Part shown: positions 45,909 to 54,920 of the stretch, in pieces | Position numbering within the stretch: the stretch's first letter is position 1 | How the letters are laid out: every line of letters begins with the position of its first letter | Assembly (NCBI GenBank): GCA_965658225.1 | Contig: CBFHRK010000004.1 | Location: 1 to 64,000, forward strand | Direction: 5' to 3' | From: ECT2AJA-044 sp965658225 | Lineage (GTDB): Bacteria > Bacteroidota > Bacteroidia > Flavobacteriales > ECT2AJA-044 | DNA length: 64,000 bases | Notes under the pieces: model-generated | The model's input: only the letters and a program-made list of their open reading frames with translations | Told to the model about the DNA's origin: nothing | Database searches by the model: none | Program-made: the position numbers and the translations under genes

Positions 45909-46085
45909 GAAGCGCATTCGCGAGTTCAATGCAGATCTGCCAATCATTACCTTAACGGCTCTACAAATGAATAGACCCGACGCGAGGTGCTTTCCCTAGG
46001 AATGAATGAATTTGCCGGGAAAACCTTTGAACCGGATCAGCTTTACAGGAAGATTAAAGAAGTTCTGGCCGCTAGGCCGAAATAG
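45909..46085 (+). pseudogene. Response-regulator receiver domain, C-terminal fragment
   Basis: One frame reads TKRIREFNADLPIITLTA, and a second, after a further shift near 45977, reads EVLSLGMNEFAGKTFEPDQL and YRKIKEVLAARPK to a TAG. These are beta4-alpha5 of a REC domain with the conserved LTA and GKTF/KPF blocks. The phosphorylated Asp half is missing. It is fused to the FIST fragment without spacer. Confidence 0.7.
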
Positions 46086-46098
46086 AAACTGCTTACTT

Positions 46099-46129
46099 CC
46101 GCCCTATTTCGGGCGGATGTTTATTTTTG
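46099..46129 (+). promoter_or_regulatory. Hairpin and -7 element upstream of yebC
   Basis: A perfect CCGCCC-tatttc-GGGCGG stem (46099-46116) ends 5 bases before TATTTTTG (46122-46129), which fits the Bacteroidetes -7 consensus TAnnTTTG. No convincing -33 box was found; the stem falls where it would be. Confidence 0.4.
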
Positions 46130-46144
46130 CACAAACACAAGATT

Positions 46145-46858
46145 ATGGGACGCGCATTTGAATATAGAAAAGCACGAAAAATGAAGCGATGGGCAAGTAT
46201 GTCCAAAGCCTTTACTCGAATTACGAAAGACATTATAATGGCCGTGAAAGAAGGCGGCCCAAGTCCTGAATCGAACTACAAACTCAAACTCGTTATTCAA
46301 AACGCCAAGCAGGCGAACATGCCGAAGGATAACGTAACACGCGCTATCAAGAAGGCCTCCGATAAAAACCAAGGCGATTACAAAACCGTGGTTTATGAAG
46401 GCTATGCCCAGCACGGGATTGCAATACTTGTAGAAACCGCTACAGACAACACTACCAGAACAGTGGCCAATGTGCGTTCGTACTTTAACAAATGCGATGG
46501 AAGCCTAGGTACTTCGGGTTCTGTTGAATTTATGTTTGAGCATAAATGTCATTTTAAGGTGCCCGGAGAGGGAATCGACTTGGAAGAGTTTGAGTTTGAA
46601 ATGATCGATTATGGCGTGGACGATATTTTCCACGATGAAGAAGACGGGTCGATTATGGTGTACGGTCCTTTTGAGCAATTCGGCCCTATATCCAGCGGAT
46701 TGGACGAAAAAAACCTCGAAATTCTGGAGTCTGGAACGGAGTACATCCCCACCGATACCAAAGAATTGAACGAAGAGCAAACGGCGGACGTAGAAAAGCT
46801 CCTCGAAATGATGGAGGAAGACGACGACGTTCAAAATGTTTATTCCACTTTAGGATAA
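46145..46858 (+). CDS. yebC: YebC/PmpR family protein
   Basis: A 237-residue YebC-family protein. Start MGRAFEYRKARKMKRWASMSKAF at 46145 replaces the family GHSKWxNIxxRK and is usual in Flavobacteriia. Further blocks: MPKDNVTRAIKKASD, YEGYAQHGIAILVE and VEFMF. Members act as DNA-binding regulators or, as more recently proposed, ease ribosome stalling on proline stretches. Monocistronic, followed by a strong hairpin. Confidence 0.92.
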   Translation: MGRAFEYRKARKMKRWASMSKAFTRITKDIIMAVKEGGPSPESNYKLKLVIQNAKQANMPKDNVTRAIKKASDKNQGDYKTVVYEGYAQHGIAILVETATDNTTRTVANVRSYFNKCDGSLGTSGSVEFMFEHKCHFKVPGEGIDLEEFEFEMIDYGVDDIFHDEEDGSIMVYGPFEQFGPISSGLDEKNLEILESGTEYIPTDTKELNEEQTADVEKLLEMMEEDDDVQNVYSTLG

Positions 46859-46861
46859 AAA

Positions 46862-46885
46862 AAAACCTCGGGGAAACCCGAGGTT
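46862..46885. terminator. Terminator between yebC and glgP
   Basis: AAACCTCGGG-gaaa-CCCGAGGTTT with a GNRA-type tetraloop. Five bases on lies a second small dyad, GTGCCGTGAGGCAC (46890-46903), a member of the GCCGNGAGGC family. Confidence 0.85.
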
Positions 46886-46889
46886 TCAT

Positions 46890-46903
46890 CGTGCCGTGAG
46901 GCA
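46890..46903. repeat. GCCGNGAGGC dyad, intergenic example
   Basis: GTGCCGTGAGGCAC. The same 10-base core occurs inside genes at 17176, 19001, 33347, 33539, 51011 and 56421. Confidence 0.6.
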
Positions 46904-46909
46904 CAAAAA

Positions 46910-48526
46910 TTAAGCGGTATACAACTGCTCGTAGTATTCTTCCAACATGCGCTTAACGTCGAATTGAACGCGCGTTTGCTGAATACTCTCACGCATCATT
47001 TCAACCCATTTCTCGCGGTTATCGTAATACGTTGGAATCACCTCTTCCTGAAGTACTTTGTACAATGCGGCCAAATCATGAGCGTCGAGCACTTCGTAAT
47101 CATCGCTTTCAAAGCCATCGCCAAACTGCCAGCCTGTTACCCCGTGGTCACAGGCCTCAGGCCACCAACCGTCGAGAATACTGAAGTTCAACACTCCGTT
47201 CATTGAAGCCTTCATTCCAGAAGTACCCGAAGCCTCCATCGGACGGCGCGGGTTATTTAACCATACATCCGATCCACGCGTAAGTGCCGCACCGATTTCC
47301 ATGCCGTAGTTCTCGAGGAACACCACACTGTTCGGATACTTCTTGCTCATAGCAACTAGGTTCTTAACAATACCTTTACCCGTATCGTCAAATGGATGCG
47401 CCTTACCACTGAACACAATTTGAACCGTTTGATCTTTCAAATAAGGCTCAATGACTTCGGGTTCGGTAAAAATCAAATCGGAACGTTTGTACGGTGCGGC
47501 TCGACGCGAAAAGCCGATAATCAGCTTTTCAGCGTCAAGCTGAGCCCCCGTACGTTCCTGAATGAAGGTTACCAGGTCGTTTTTATTTTTTTGATGCTGT
47601 TCCCAAATACCCGCGCCCGCTTCAGCGGCATCAAGCATTCCTTGATCTACCCACGTCGGTACGTGAATCGCGTTTGTAATGGCTTTAATATCCGATCGGC
47701 CATCGACATGATTCCACATTTTATTCGCCGTTTCGCCGTGTAATTGAGCTACTCCATTCGACATTTTCGAAAGGCGCAAAGCACCAACCGTCATGTTAAA
47801 GGGCGTTCCACCCAAAGCCTCAAGTTGTTCGGGCGTCATACCCATATCGGCCCCCATGTAGATCAATCGATCGATCGGGTGCGATTCGTTTCCCTGCAAA
47901 ACCGGCGTATGGGTAGTGAACACCACTTCGTTTTTGGTTTGAGCCACCGCTTCGTCGTGCGAAGCACCTAACTCCCGCTTCTCGCGCATAAGTTCAAAGC
48001 CGGCAAATAAAGCATGGCCTTCGTTGAAATGGTAAATATCGACGTCAATACCCAAAGCGCGTAAAGCGCGAACCCCGCCTACTCCAAGCACAATTTCTTG
48101 AGCGATGCGCTCTTCGCCGAACCAGCCATATAGTTGGCCGGTAATCCAACGCTCTCCATTTTCTTCAATATCCACATCCAAAAGGTACAGCGGAGCATTA
48201 TCGTAACGCTCCGTTTTCCAAACTTTACAGAAAATCTCTTCTCCACGGATATCTACGGATACGGTTACCCCAGTATCTTCAAGAAATGGATACTCGTAAT
48301 TATGATAGGTATCGTAAGGCCTTCCCTCAGCATCGATGCGTTGATCGGTATATCCTTGCTTCCACTTGATTCCAATACCAACGATCGGAAAATTATATTG
48401 CTTGGCTCCTTTCATGTAGTCGCCAGCCAGAATCCCCAATCCGCCGGCATACATCTTAAATTCTTCATGCAATCCGTACTCCATGCAGAAGTAGGCAACC
48501 TTCGGTTGGATTTGTGTCGTTGTCAT
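46910..48526 (-). CDS. glgP: Alpha-glucan phosphorylase, short form
   Basis: A 538-residue GT35-related phosphorylase that releases glucose 1-phosphate from alpha-1,4-glucans. N-terminal VAYFCMEYGLHEEFKMYAGGLGILAGDY, NEGHALFA, the phosphate-site FSRRAAPYKRSDL and the pyridoxal-phosphate block EASGTSGMKASMNG (Lys of SGMK). It is much shorter than rabbit or E. coli phosphorylase (about 800+), matching the short archaeal/Bacteroidetes type (MalP/GlgP of Thermotoga-Thermus kind). Divergent from the CBM48 gene, so both probably share a control region. Confidence 0.9.
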   Translation of the reverse strand: MTTTQIQPKVAYFCMEYGLHEEFKMYAGGLGILAGDYMKGAKQYNFPIVGIGIKWKQGYTDQRIDAEGRPYDTYHNYEYPFLEDTGVTVSVDIRGEEIFCKVWKTERYDNAPLYLLDVDIEENGERWITGQLYGWFGEERIAQEIVLGVGGVRALRALGIDVDIYHFNEGHALFAGFELMREKRELGASHDEAVAQTKNEVVFTTHTPVLQGNESHPIDRLIYMGADMGMTPEQLEALGGTPFNMTVGALRLSKMSNGVAQLHGETANKMWNHVDGRSDIKAITNAIHVPTWVDQGMLDAAEAGAGIWEQHQKNKNDLVTFIQERTGAQLDAEKLIIGFSRRAAPYKRSDLIFTEPEVIEPYLKDQTVQIVFSGKAHPFDDTGKGIVKNLVAMSKKYPNSVVFLENYGMEIGAALTRGSDVWLNNPRRPMEASGTSGMKASMNGVLNFSILDGWWPEACDHGVTGWQFGDGFESDDYEVLDAHDLAALYKVLQEEVIPTYYDNREKWVEMMRESIQQTRVQFDVKRMLEEYYEQLYTA

Positions 48527-48602
48527 TTTGCGTTCTTTTTTGATAGCGGCAATTTAAAACAAAATTAACTTAGTGTAGCTTTAACACTTACCAATTTTAC
48601 GT

Positions 48603-48610
48603 TATGTTTG
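48603..48610 (+). promoter_or_regulatory. -7 promoter element of the CBM48 gene
   Basis: TATGTTTG fits TAnnTTTG and lies 20 bases before the ATG. The -33 region (TTTAACAC) is weak. Confidence 0.45.
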
Positions 48611-48629
48611 TATCAATAAATACAACACC

Positions 48630-48941
48630 ATGAGTCTTAAAAAACAGTTTTTAAAAAGCAAGCCTGTTTGTAAGGTAACCTTCACCTTACCAACAGAAGC
48701 GGCTCCTACTGCAGATCGTGTATTTGTAGCCGGAGAGTTTAACAATTGGAATCCTGACGGGACCCCAATGAAAAAATTGAAAAACGGAACATTTAAAACC
48801 GTTGTAGATCTTGAAACCGGACGCGATTACGCATTCCGTTATGTGATCGACGGTGAAAAATGGGAAAACGATTGGGAAGCAGATGCCTACCAACCAAATG
48901 GACTCACCTTTGAAGAGAACTCCATCGTTTCATTGTCCTAA
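48630..48941 (+). CDS. Free-standing CBM48 / glycogen-binding (isoamylase early-set) domain protein
   Basis: A 103-residue protein consisting of one AMPK-beta/CBM48-type domain: VFVAGEFNNWNPDGTPMKKL (the NNW and Pro-rich binding face), GRDYAFRYVIDGEKWENDW and a closing PNGLTFEENSIVSL. No catalytic domain or signal. Normally this module is attached to GlgB, GlgE or kinases. Alone it may guide an enzyme to glycogen or sense it (inference). It is divergent from glgP and convergent with the GH57 gene, with 18 bases between stops. Confidence 0.88.
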   Translation: MSLKKQFLKSKPVCKVTFTLPTEAAPTADRVFVAGEFNNWNPDGTPMKKLKNGTFKTVVDLETGRDYAFRYVIDGEKWENDWEADAYQPNGLTFEENSIVSLS

Positions 48942-48959
48942 ATAATTGGGCTAATTACA

Positions 48960-51392
48960 CTAGGCCCATTCTTCTTTTTGTGTAGTGACCGCATTCGAGC
49001 TGATGTCGAGCAATATGTGCTCGGCCAGTTCGGTTGCGGCTTTTTTAACTTCTTTCGTCAGATGATTCTCCTTCACTAAGTGGAAGATAAAATCTTGCAG
49101 CTTATTAATCTCCGGATGTATTCCAATACGTTCTAAAAGAACGAGGTACTGATGGGTTCCTTTTAGCCAAGCCTCGCGTTTAGTATCTTCATTCACCTTA
49201 TCAATTCGAGCCACCAATCGGTTCGTCGCCAAATAATTTAAGCGATCGTAATCAAGATAAGTATTCACATGCCATTTCTCAATGCTTTGTACATACTGCT
49301 CTAATCGAGTAAAATTTAAAGGCTTCAATTCGTCCAAAAAGATTTCTTCCAGCTTATGCTCAAATACGGTTTCTAAATTGCGCTGAAGAATTTTTGGTAC
49401 GCCTAAATGCCCGCTATTCATAAGGTTCAGCAAGCTGTAACTCGAATCGTATATTTTCTCATACGATGCCATCGCGCGCTCTTCATGCTCACCAATAACC
49501 CGCTGAAGTAATCGCATTTGCTGATCTTTAAATAAATCGAAATACGAGAAACTCTTTTCTTGAAAGTTCTTCTTAATGATATCTATGCACTCCGATAAAT
49601 TTCCGCTGTCAAAAGCTACCGCAGCTTTTTGAGCAATGGTTTCAAAATCTTCTGGACTCAAGGTATTGCTCGTGCTTCCGATTAAGTGGTGATTCCCCAA
49701 ATACAAAATCGCAAAACTGAATTTCTTTTGACTTAAGGTCACGCGCGAGCGAACTCTGGTAAAACCCGAAGCGAAAATGTACGTTCCCATTGTTCTACGA
49801 TGCTGCCAGTCGCTGGTGCAATCGTAATTCAGTACGGTAATCTCTTTATTATCGTCTTCAAAGAGCGAATCTACGGCATAGTGCATTCCTACTTGAGTCA
49901 AGGTAAGCGCCTTTGGAGCGACATCGTTTACGTAAATGTCTCTTCCGTTTCCCTGCGACGGAATGTTGCTTAATGCGGTTTCTAAATTGCTTAAAAACGC
50001 CTCTGTTAGCTTTCCTTTTTGAACACTTTCTGCCAGCTGAATTCCCCGTGCCGCGTATTGCAAAATTTGAACGGTTTCAATCCCCGAAATATCATTGAAA
50101 AACCAGCCACAGCTCGTGTACATATACAGAGCATGTCGCTGCATTTCGAGCAATCGGTTAAAACGAGTGATTTGAATTCTGCTCAACTTTGTACGGGTAT
50201 GCTTCGCTACAAATTGCTTTAAATCGTCCGGGTTCCTCCTGAAAATAACCTCGATGTACTTATTCCGCAATTCCCACGGATTGTCGCAGTATTCGGCCAT
50301 TTCCCTTTCAAAGACTTCCGAAAACGCATCTCTTAAATCGTCCAGTGCCTTTCTCAAGCCAACCCGCCATTCTTGATTCCATGTTCCAGGTCCGCCCGTA
50401 TGGCAACCGCAGTTGCTTCTCCATCGCTCAATTCCATGAGCACAGCTCCAGCTCGAATCTTCAATGATTTCCGCTTCGTAGGTAGGTGGGTGAAGAGCCA
50501 AATACTGGCTGTAATTTGTGAGTTTGGCCTTTCCCGATTCTTCGATATGCCGCATACAATAGGCCAAAGCCATATCGCCCCTGCGATGATGGTGCCCGTA
50601 GCTTTCTCCGTCCGTTGCAATATGAATGAGCTGCGGGTCGTCGATTTCCGCGTCGTAACCGGAAAGCAATTCTTCAGCAAAATAACGACCATCGTTCAAG
50701 TAGCCCTCAAAGGCGACCCCTTTACTTCTTTCCCCGTCGTAAAAAAATAGGCTAATCTCTTTGCCTGACGGCAAGACAACCCTGTACGGCCGTCTCGAAT
50801 CGATACCGTTAATCCACTCTTGATCGCCAATTCGCCGGAACCTTTTCGCTTGGTAGGGTGACAGTACGGTGTATTTAATTCCATGTTCAGCCAATACCTC
50901 AAGGGTTTCGGTATCAACAGCCGTTTCGGCCAACCACATGCCCTCTGCTTTTCTTCCGAAACGCTTTTCGAAATCATAAAGGCCCCAAAGTACCTGGGTT
51001 TCTTTATCGCGCCGTGAGGCGAGTGGCATTATAATGTGATTGTACACCTGCGCCATGGCCGAACCGTGACCGTCATACAACTTCATGGAAAGGCGGTCGG
51101 CCTCCAAGATTCCCTGGTAAGTGCGCGTTGCTTTTTGCTCGAGCCACGATAAAAGGGTGGGGCCAAAGTTGAAGCTCATGCGCGCGTAATTGTTGACGAT
51201 ATCAACAATTTTGCCTTCTGAGTTGAGAATCCGACTGGTTGTGTTCGGACTGTAGCACTCTCTTAAAATGCGCTCGTTCCAATCGTGATAGGGTGCGGCT
51301 GATTCTTGAATTTCAATTTCATCGAGCCAGGCATTTTCGCGAGGCGGTTGATAAAAATGCCCGTGAATACATACGTAAGGAAGCGTTTTCAT
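48960..51392 (-). CDS. GH57-like glycoside hydrolase with DUF3536
   Basis: About 810 residues. The N-terminal GH57 barrel carries CIHGHFYQPPREN, GMWLAETAVD (nucleophile Glu of the family) and HIATDGESYGHHH (acid/base Asp region); a DUF3536 domain and a long helical tail follow. GH57 members are amylases, branching enzymes or alpha-glucan-modifying enzymes; a specific activity is not assigned. ATG 51392 is chosen: it lies 2 bases after the glgB stop and begins the family N-terminus. It is the last gene of the glgE-mak-glgB operon. Confidence 0.87.
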   Translation of the reverse strand: MKTLPYVCIHGHFYQPPRENAWLDEIEIQESAAPYHDWNERILRECYSPNTTSRILNSEGKIVDIVNNYARMSFNFGPTLLSWLEQKATRTYQGILEADRLSMKLYDGHGSAMAQVYNHIIMPLASRRDKETQVLWGLYDFEKRFGRKAEGMWLAETAVDTETLEVLAEHGIKYTVLSPYQAKRFRRIGDQEWINGIDSRRPYRVVLPSGKEISLFFYDGERSKGVAFEGYLNDGRYFAEELLSGYDAEIDDPQLIHIATDGESYGHHHRRGDMALAYCMRHIEESGKAKLTNYSQYLALHPPTYEAEIIEDSSWSCAHGIERWRSNCGCHTGGPGTWNQEWRVGLRKALDDLRDAFSEVFEREMAEYCDNPWELRNKYIEVIFRRNPDDLKQFVAKHTRTKLSRIQITRFNRLLEMQRHALYMYTSCGWFFNDISGIETVQILQYAARGIQLAESVQKGKLTEAFLSNLETALSNIPSQGNGRDIYVNDVAPKALTLTQVGMHYAVDSLFEDDNKEITVLNYDCTSDWQHRRTMGTYIFASGFTRVRSRVTLSQKKFSFAILYLGNHHLIGSTSNTLSPEDFETIAQKAAVAFDSGNLSECIDIIKKNFQEKSFSYFDLFKDQQMRLLQRVIGEHEERAMASYEKIYDSSYSLLNLMNSGHLGVPKILQRNLETVFEHKLEEIFLDELKPLNFTRLEQYVQSIEKWHVNTYLDYDRLNYLATNRLVARIDKVNEDTKREAWLKGTHQYLVLLERIGIHPEINKLQDFIFHLVKENHLTKEVKKAATELAEHILLDISSNAVTTQKEEWA

Positions 51393-51394
51393 GC

Positions 51395-53305
51395 TTATGC
51401 TTTTCTTTTCTTGAGGAAGGTTACTCCCAATGGAGGTAAATTCAACTCGAGTGAATGTTCTTGGCCTTGCCAAGCTATTTTGTTCGTTTTAATGGGTTTC
51501 GCATTAATAAACCCGCTCCCATTAAAGGCTTTGTCGTCTGTACTTAAAAGTTCTTCCCAGGTACCCGAAGAAGGAATTCCAATACGGAAGTTCTCGCGGG
51601 CTACCGGAGTAAAATTGGCAACTACAACCAAGGTGTCTTTTTGCTTCTCTCCAAAACGGGCGAAAATTAGCGTGCCGTTTTCATTATCGCTGTAATCGAT
51701 CCAGTGGAATCCAGAAACGTCGTACCCTTTTTCGTAAAGTGCCGGTTCCGAAGTGTAGAGTTCATTCAGTGCTTTTATGACGGCGAGCTGGCCTTTATGC
51801 CCATCGTATTGCAATAGGTCCCAGCGCAGTTGTTCGTCGTGTTTCCATTCAAAGGGTTGGGCAATTTCATTTCCCATAAACGAAAGTTTGCTTCCGGGAT
51901 GAGCAATCATATATCCGAAGAGCAAGCGCAAATGTGCAAAGCGCTGCCACTCATCGCCAGGCATCCTACTCAAAAGAGATCCTTTACCGTGTACAACCTC
52001 GTCGTGGGATAAAGGCAGCATGAAATTCTCAGTGAAGGCGTAGGTCAAACTAAAGCTAATTTCGTTGTGGTGATACTGTCGGTAGAAAGGGTCTTTGGCG
52101 AAGTACTCAAGCGTATCGTTCATCCAGCCCATCATCCATTTCTTCCCGAATCCGAGTCCGCCCAAAAAGGTAGGGCGCGATACCCCCGGAAAACTAGTGC
52201 TTTCTTCGGCTACGATTTCAACACCAGGGAATTCGCCATACACGGCTTCATTCATCGATTTCATGAAGTGAATGGCTTCGAGGTTTTCGCGTCCTCCATG
52301 TTCGTTGGGAATCCACTCGCCGGCTTTTCGAGAATAGTCGAGATAGAGCATTGAAGCAACAGCATCCACGCGCAATCCATCTGCATGAAATTCTTCGAGC
52401 CAGTAACGCGCGTTGCTAATTAGGAATGCGCGAACTTCATTTCTGCCGTAATTGAAAATGTAGGAGTTCCAGTCCGGGTGAAACCCTTTCCGGGGGTCTT
52501 CGTGTTCGTAGAGAGCGGTTCCATCGAATCGATAGATTCCGTGGGCATCGTTCGGGTAATGCGAGGGTACCCAATCGAGTAGTACTCCTATGCCTTCGGC
52601 ATGAAAAGCATCGATCAGTTTTTTGAGGTCGTCCGGTGTTCCAAATCGCGCCGTAGGCGCAAAGTAACCGGTAATTTGATAGCCCCATGAACCGAAAAAC
52701 GGATGTTCCATAATCGGCATGAACTCTACGTGGGTATAGCCAAGATCTTTCACGTAGGGCACCAATTCATCGATCATTTCGATATAGGTTAAAAACCGCC
52801 CTTCTTCCTTGCGGCGCCACGATCCGAGGTGCACCTCGTACACGCTCATTGGGGACTTTAAGGCGTCTCGTTTGGCGCGATTAAGCAACCAGTTTTTATC
52901 GTTCCATTCGTAACTCGATGTGTGAACGATGCTCGCCGTTTTTGGTGGCTCTTCCCACAAGCGAGCATAGGGATCGCCTTTTTCAATTTGCTCATCCGAT
53001 TGGGTACGAATAAGGTATTTGTACCCCGCGCCATCGCGAACACCGGGTATAAAGCCTTCCCAAATTCCGGAACTATCCCAGCGTACAAAGAGCGGATGCT
53101 GATCGTAGGTCCACCCATTGAAATCGCCAATTACGCTTACCTCTTTTGCATTGGGAGCCCAAACGGCAAAGTAAACACCTGCCTCACCTTCTACTTCGAT
53201 GGTTCTGCTCCCCATTTTTTGATGGAGGGCATAGTGCGTTCCTTCTCGGAACGATTGAATATCGCCTTCGTTAAAAAGGCTGTGATGTTTTGAAGAACCC
53301 ACCAT
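51395..53305 (-). CDS. glgB: 1,4-alpha-glucan branching enzyme
   Basis: A 636-residue GH13_9 enzyme that makes alpha-1,6 branches. N-terminal CBM48 (VYFAVWAPNAKEVSVIGDFNGW), GH13 barrel with YTHVEFMPIMEHPF, DWVPSHYP, DGLRVDAVASMLYLDYSR (nucleophile Asp), EIVAEES (acid Glu) and LSHDEVVHGKGS, then an all-beta C-terminal domain. It lacks the extra N1 domain of E. coli GlgB. One base separates it from the maltokinase stop. Confidence 0.95.
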   Translation of the reverse strand: MVGSSKHHSLFNEGDIQSFREGTHYALHQKMGSRTIEVEGEAGVYFAVWAPNAKEVSVIGDFNGWTYDQHPLFVRWDSSGIWEGFIPGVRDGAGYKYLIRTQSDEQIEKGDPYARLWEEPPKTASIVHTSSYEWNDKNWLLNRAKRDALKSPMSVYEVHLGSWRRKEEGRFLTYIEMIDELVPYVKDLGYTHVEFMPIMEHPFFGSWGYQITGYFAPTARFGTPDDLKKLIDAFHAEGIGVLLDWVPSHYPNDAHGIYRFDGTALYEHEDPRKGFHPDWNSYIFNYGRNEVRAFLISNARYWLEEFHADGLRVDAVASMLYLDYSRKAGEWIPNEHGGRENLEAIHFMKSMNEAVYGEFPGVEIVAEESTSFPGVSRPTFLGGLGFGKKWMMGWMNDTLEYFAKDPFYRQYHHNEISFSLTYAFTENFMLPLSHDEVVHGKGSLLSRMPGDEWQRFAHLRLLFGYMIAHPGSKLSFMGNEIAQPFEWKHDEQLRWDLLQYDGHKGQLAVIKALNELYTSEPALYEKGYDVSGFHWIDYSDNENGTLIFARFGEKQKDTLVVVANFTPVARENFRIGIPSSGTWEELLSTDDKAFNGSGFINAKPIKTNKIAWQGQEHSLELNLPPLGVTFLKKRKA

Positions 53306-53306
53306 G

Positions 53307-54920
53307 TTAGTCGTTGTTTAATATTTGCATGATTCCCTTTAGCGGAATCACCACCCAATTCGGGCGCGAATTGAGTTCATAGCCCAATTCATAAATCGCT
53401 TTTTCTAGAATATGATAGCGCAACAGGAAATCAATTTCTTGGTAGTATCCGATGTCAATGCCTGAATCAAAAGCTTTTTGCACATAGGCATCTAAGAACA
53501 CGGCTACCACAGCCCGGTAATAGCGCCCTCCGGCCTCAAAAAGCTCTTCTTCAGAATACTGCTGGCTCGCCGATCTATTGAATAGCGTGGCAAAAACAGC
53601 GTAGTGAAACGACCGGAAGAGTCCGGCCACATCCTTAATGGGTGGCTGTTTTACTTTTCGGTCGCGAATAGTGCTTTCGGGCTCCCCTTCAAAATCGAGA
53701 ATATAAAAATCGTCGTCGCTGAAAAGAATCTGGCCGAGGTGATAATCCCCGTGGATTCGAATACGTTGGCTGTTCAGTGAATCGTGATCGAAGTTGAGGA
53801 GAATGTCTTTAATTTTCTCTTTGTTATCGAAGAAAATTCGGGCCCATTCGGCGGCCTGACCATTCAATTGATCGTAGGTGTTTTCGAGCAGAGAAATCCG
53901 GTTATCAAATTGATACATCAAACGATTGAGCAACCAAACACGGTAATCTTCCGTGAAATTTGTGGGTACAAAAGCGTGGTGTATTTTCTCATTGAAAAGG
54001 GCCGCATGCATTTCGGCGGTGCGTCGTGCCAAAACCTGAAGGCGCGTCAATGTTTCAATTCCAATTAAATCCAACAGCACTAGTGGCAATTGGTCCGGTG
54101 CGCATCGTTTGTACAGATCCACTTTAGGGATCTCAGTAATTTTGAGCTTTCTACGCTCGATGTTATCAAAATAGCGCTCGGTCTGGAGCAGCATGTACTC
54201 CCAAGCGGTGCCGTTGTTCACTATTTTTTCCTGCATCAAGCCGAGGGAAATATCGTATTTGCCGCGTCGCGCCCATGTGATGCTTCCCATGAAGGTAGGG
54301 CTATTTTTATAGCCCGCCCGTTCAGAAAGGTGGTGCGTTATTTCGTGATCTGGATTTCGGTCTCTAAAGAGCTTCCGATAAATTTTTAAAAAGTACTGGT
54401 CGTTATAAACTACGGTTGTATTGCTCTGTTCAGCGTCTAATAGAACCGATTGGGGCTCTAATTTCTTCAGCTTTCGTCCTTTCTGAAAAACGATGGTACC
54501 CTCAATAAAAGGAAGGTTTTGATTCTGAAGCATCGAATGCATGAGCGAGTTTCTGAAATCCTCTGTTGCCAAGGCATCTACAATGTGGGCTACTTTTCCT
54601 TTGACTGTTACGGATGCCAGCACCCATTTATCTTCTGTTTCGGATCGATTGCTGACAAGGGCTATGGGCAAGAAATAGTTTTCAGAATAGGCCGTCTGAA
54701 AAAAAACCTCCACAAAAAGCATGTGTGCAGTTTTGTTTCCATAGCGATAAGGATCGTGCGCATAAAAAGACCGGCTTTTCACCTGTGACGTCTTTGCTCC
54801 GTACCAACGGCAATGAACCATATATTCGGGCAAGATCTCTTCAAGCAAGTAGTTCTTGAAGTCCGTGTCGTTCAGCGCGTCGGCCCAAGGAGTTTTTAAT
54901 GCGTAGCTCGAATTTTTCAT
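53307..54920 (-). CDS. mak: Maltokinase (Mak/Pep2)
   Basis: A 537-residue kinase that phosphorylates maltose to maltose 1-phosphate with ATP, feeding GlgE. Aminoglycoside-phosphotransferase-like fold: N-terminal cap (LPEYMVHCRWYGAK), FLKIYRKL, catalytic loop IHGDYHLGQ and metal-binding ILDFEGEP. In many bacteria it is fused to trehalose synthase; here it is a separate gene and no treS is in the window. The start at 54920 overlaps the glgE stop (ATGA). Confidence 0.92.
   Translation of the reverse strand: MKNSSYALKTPWADALNDTDFKNYLLEEILPEYMVHCRWYGAKTSQVKSRSFYAHDPYRYGNKTAHMLFVEVFFQTAYSENYFLPIALVSNRSETEDKWVLASVTVKGKVAHIVDALATEDFRNSLMHSMLQNQNLPFIEGTIVFQKGRKLKKLEPQSVLLDAEQSNTTVVYNDQYFLKIYRKLFRDRNPDHEITHHLSERAGYKNSPTFMGSITWARRGKYDISLGLMQEKIVNNGTAWEYMLLQTERYFDNIERRKLKITEIPKVDLYKRCAPDQLPLVLLDLIGIETLTRLQVLARRTAEMHAALFNEKIHHAFVPTNFTEDYRVWLLNRLMYQFDNRISLLENTYDQLNGQAAEWARIFFDNKEKIKDILLNFDHDSLNSQRIRIHGDYHLGQILFSDDDFYILDFEGEPESTIRDRKVKQPPIKDVAGLFRSFHYAVFATLFNRSASQQYSEEELFEAGGRYYRAVVAVFLDAYVQKAFDSGIDIGYYQEIDFLLRYHILEKAIYELGYELNSRPNWVVIPLKGIMQILNND

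Noticed and set aside
46910..48526. glgP as a truncated pseudogene because it is much shorter than classic phosphorylase
   Set aside because: Short phosphorylases of this type exist, and the PLP and phosphate motifs are intact.
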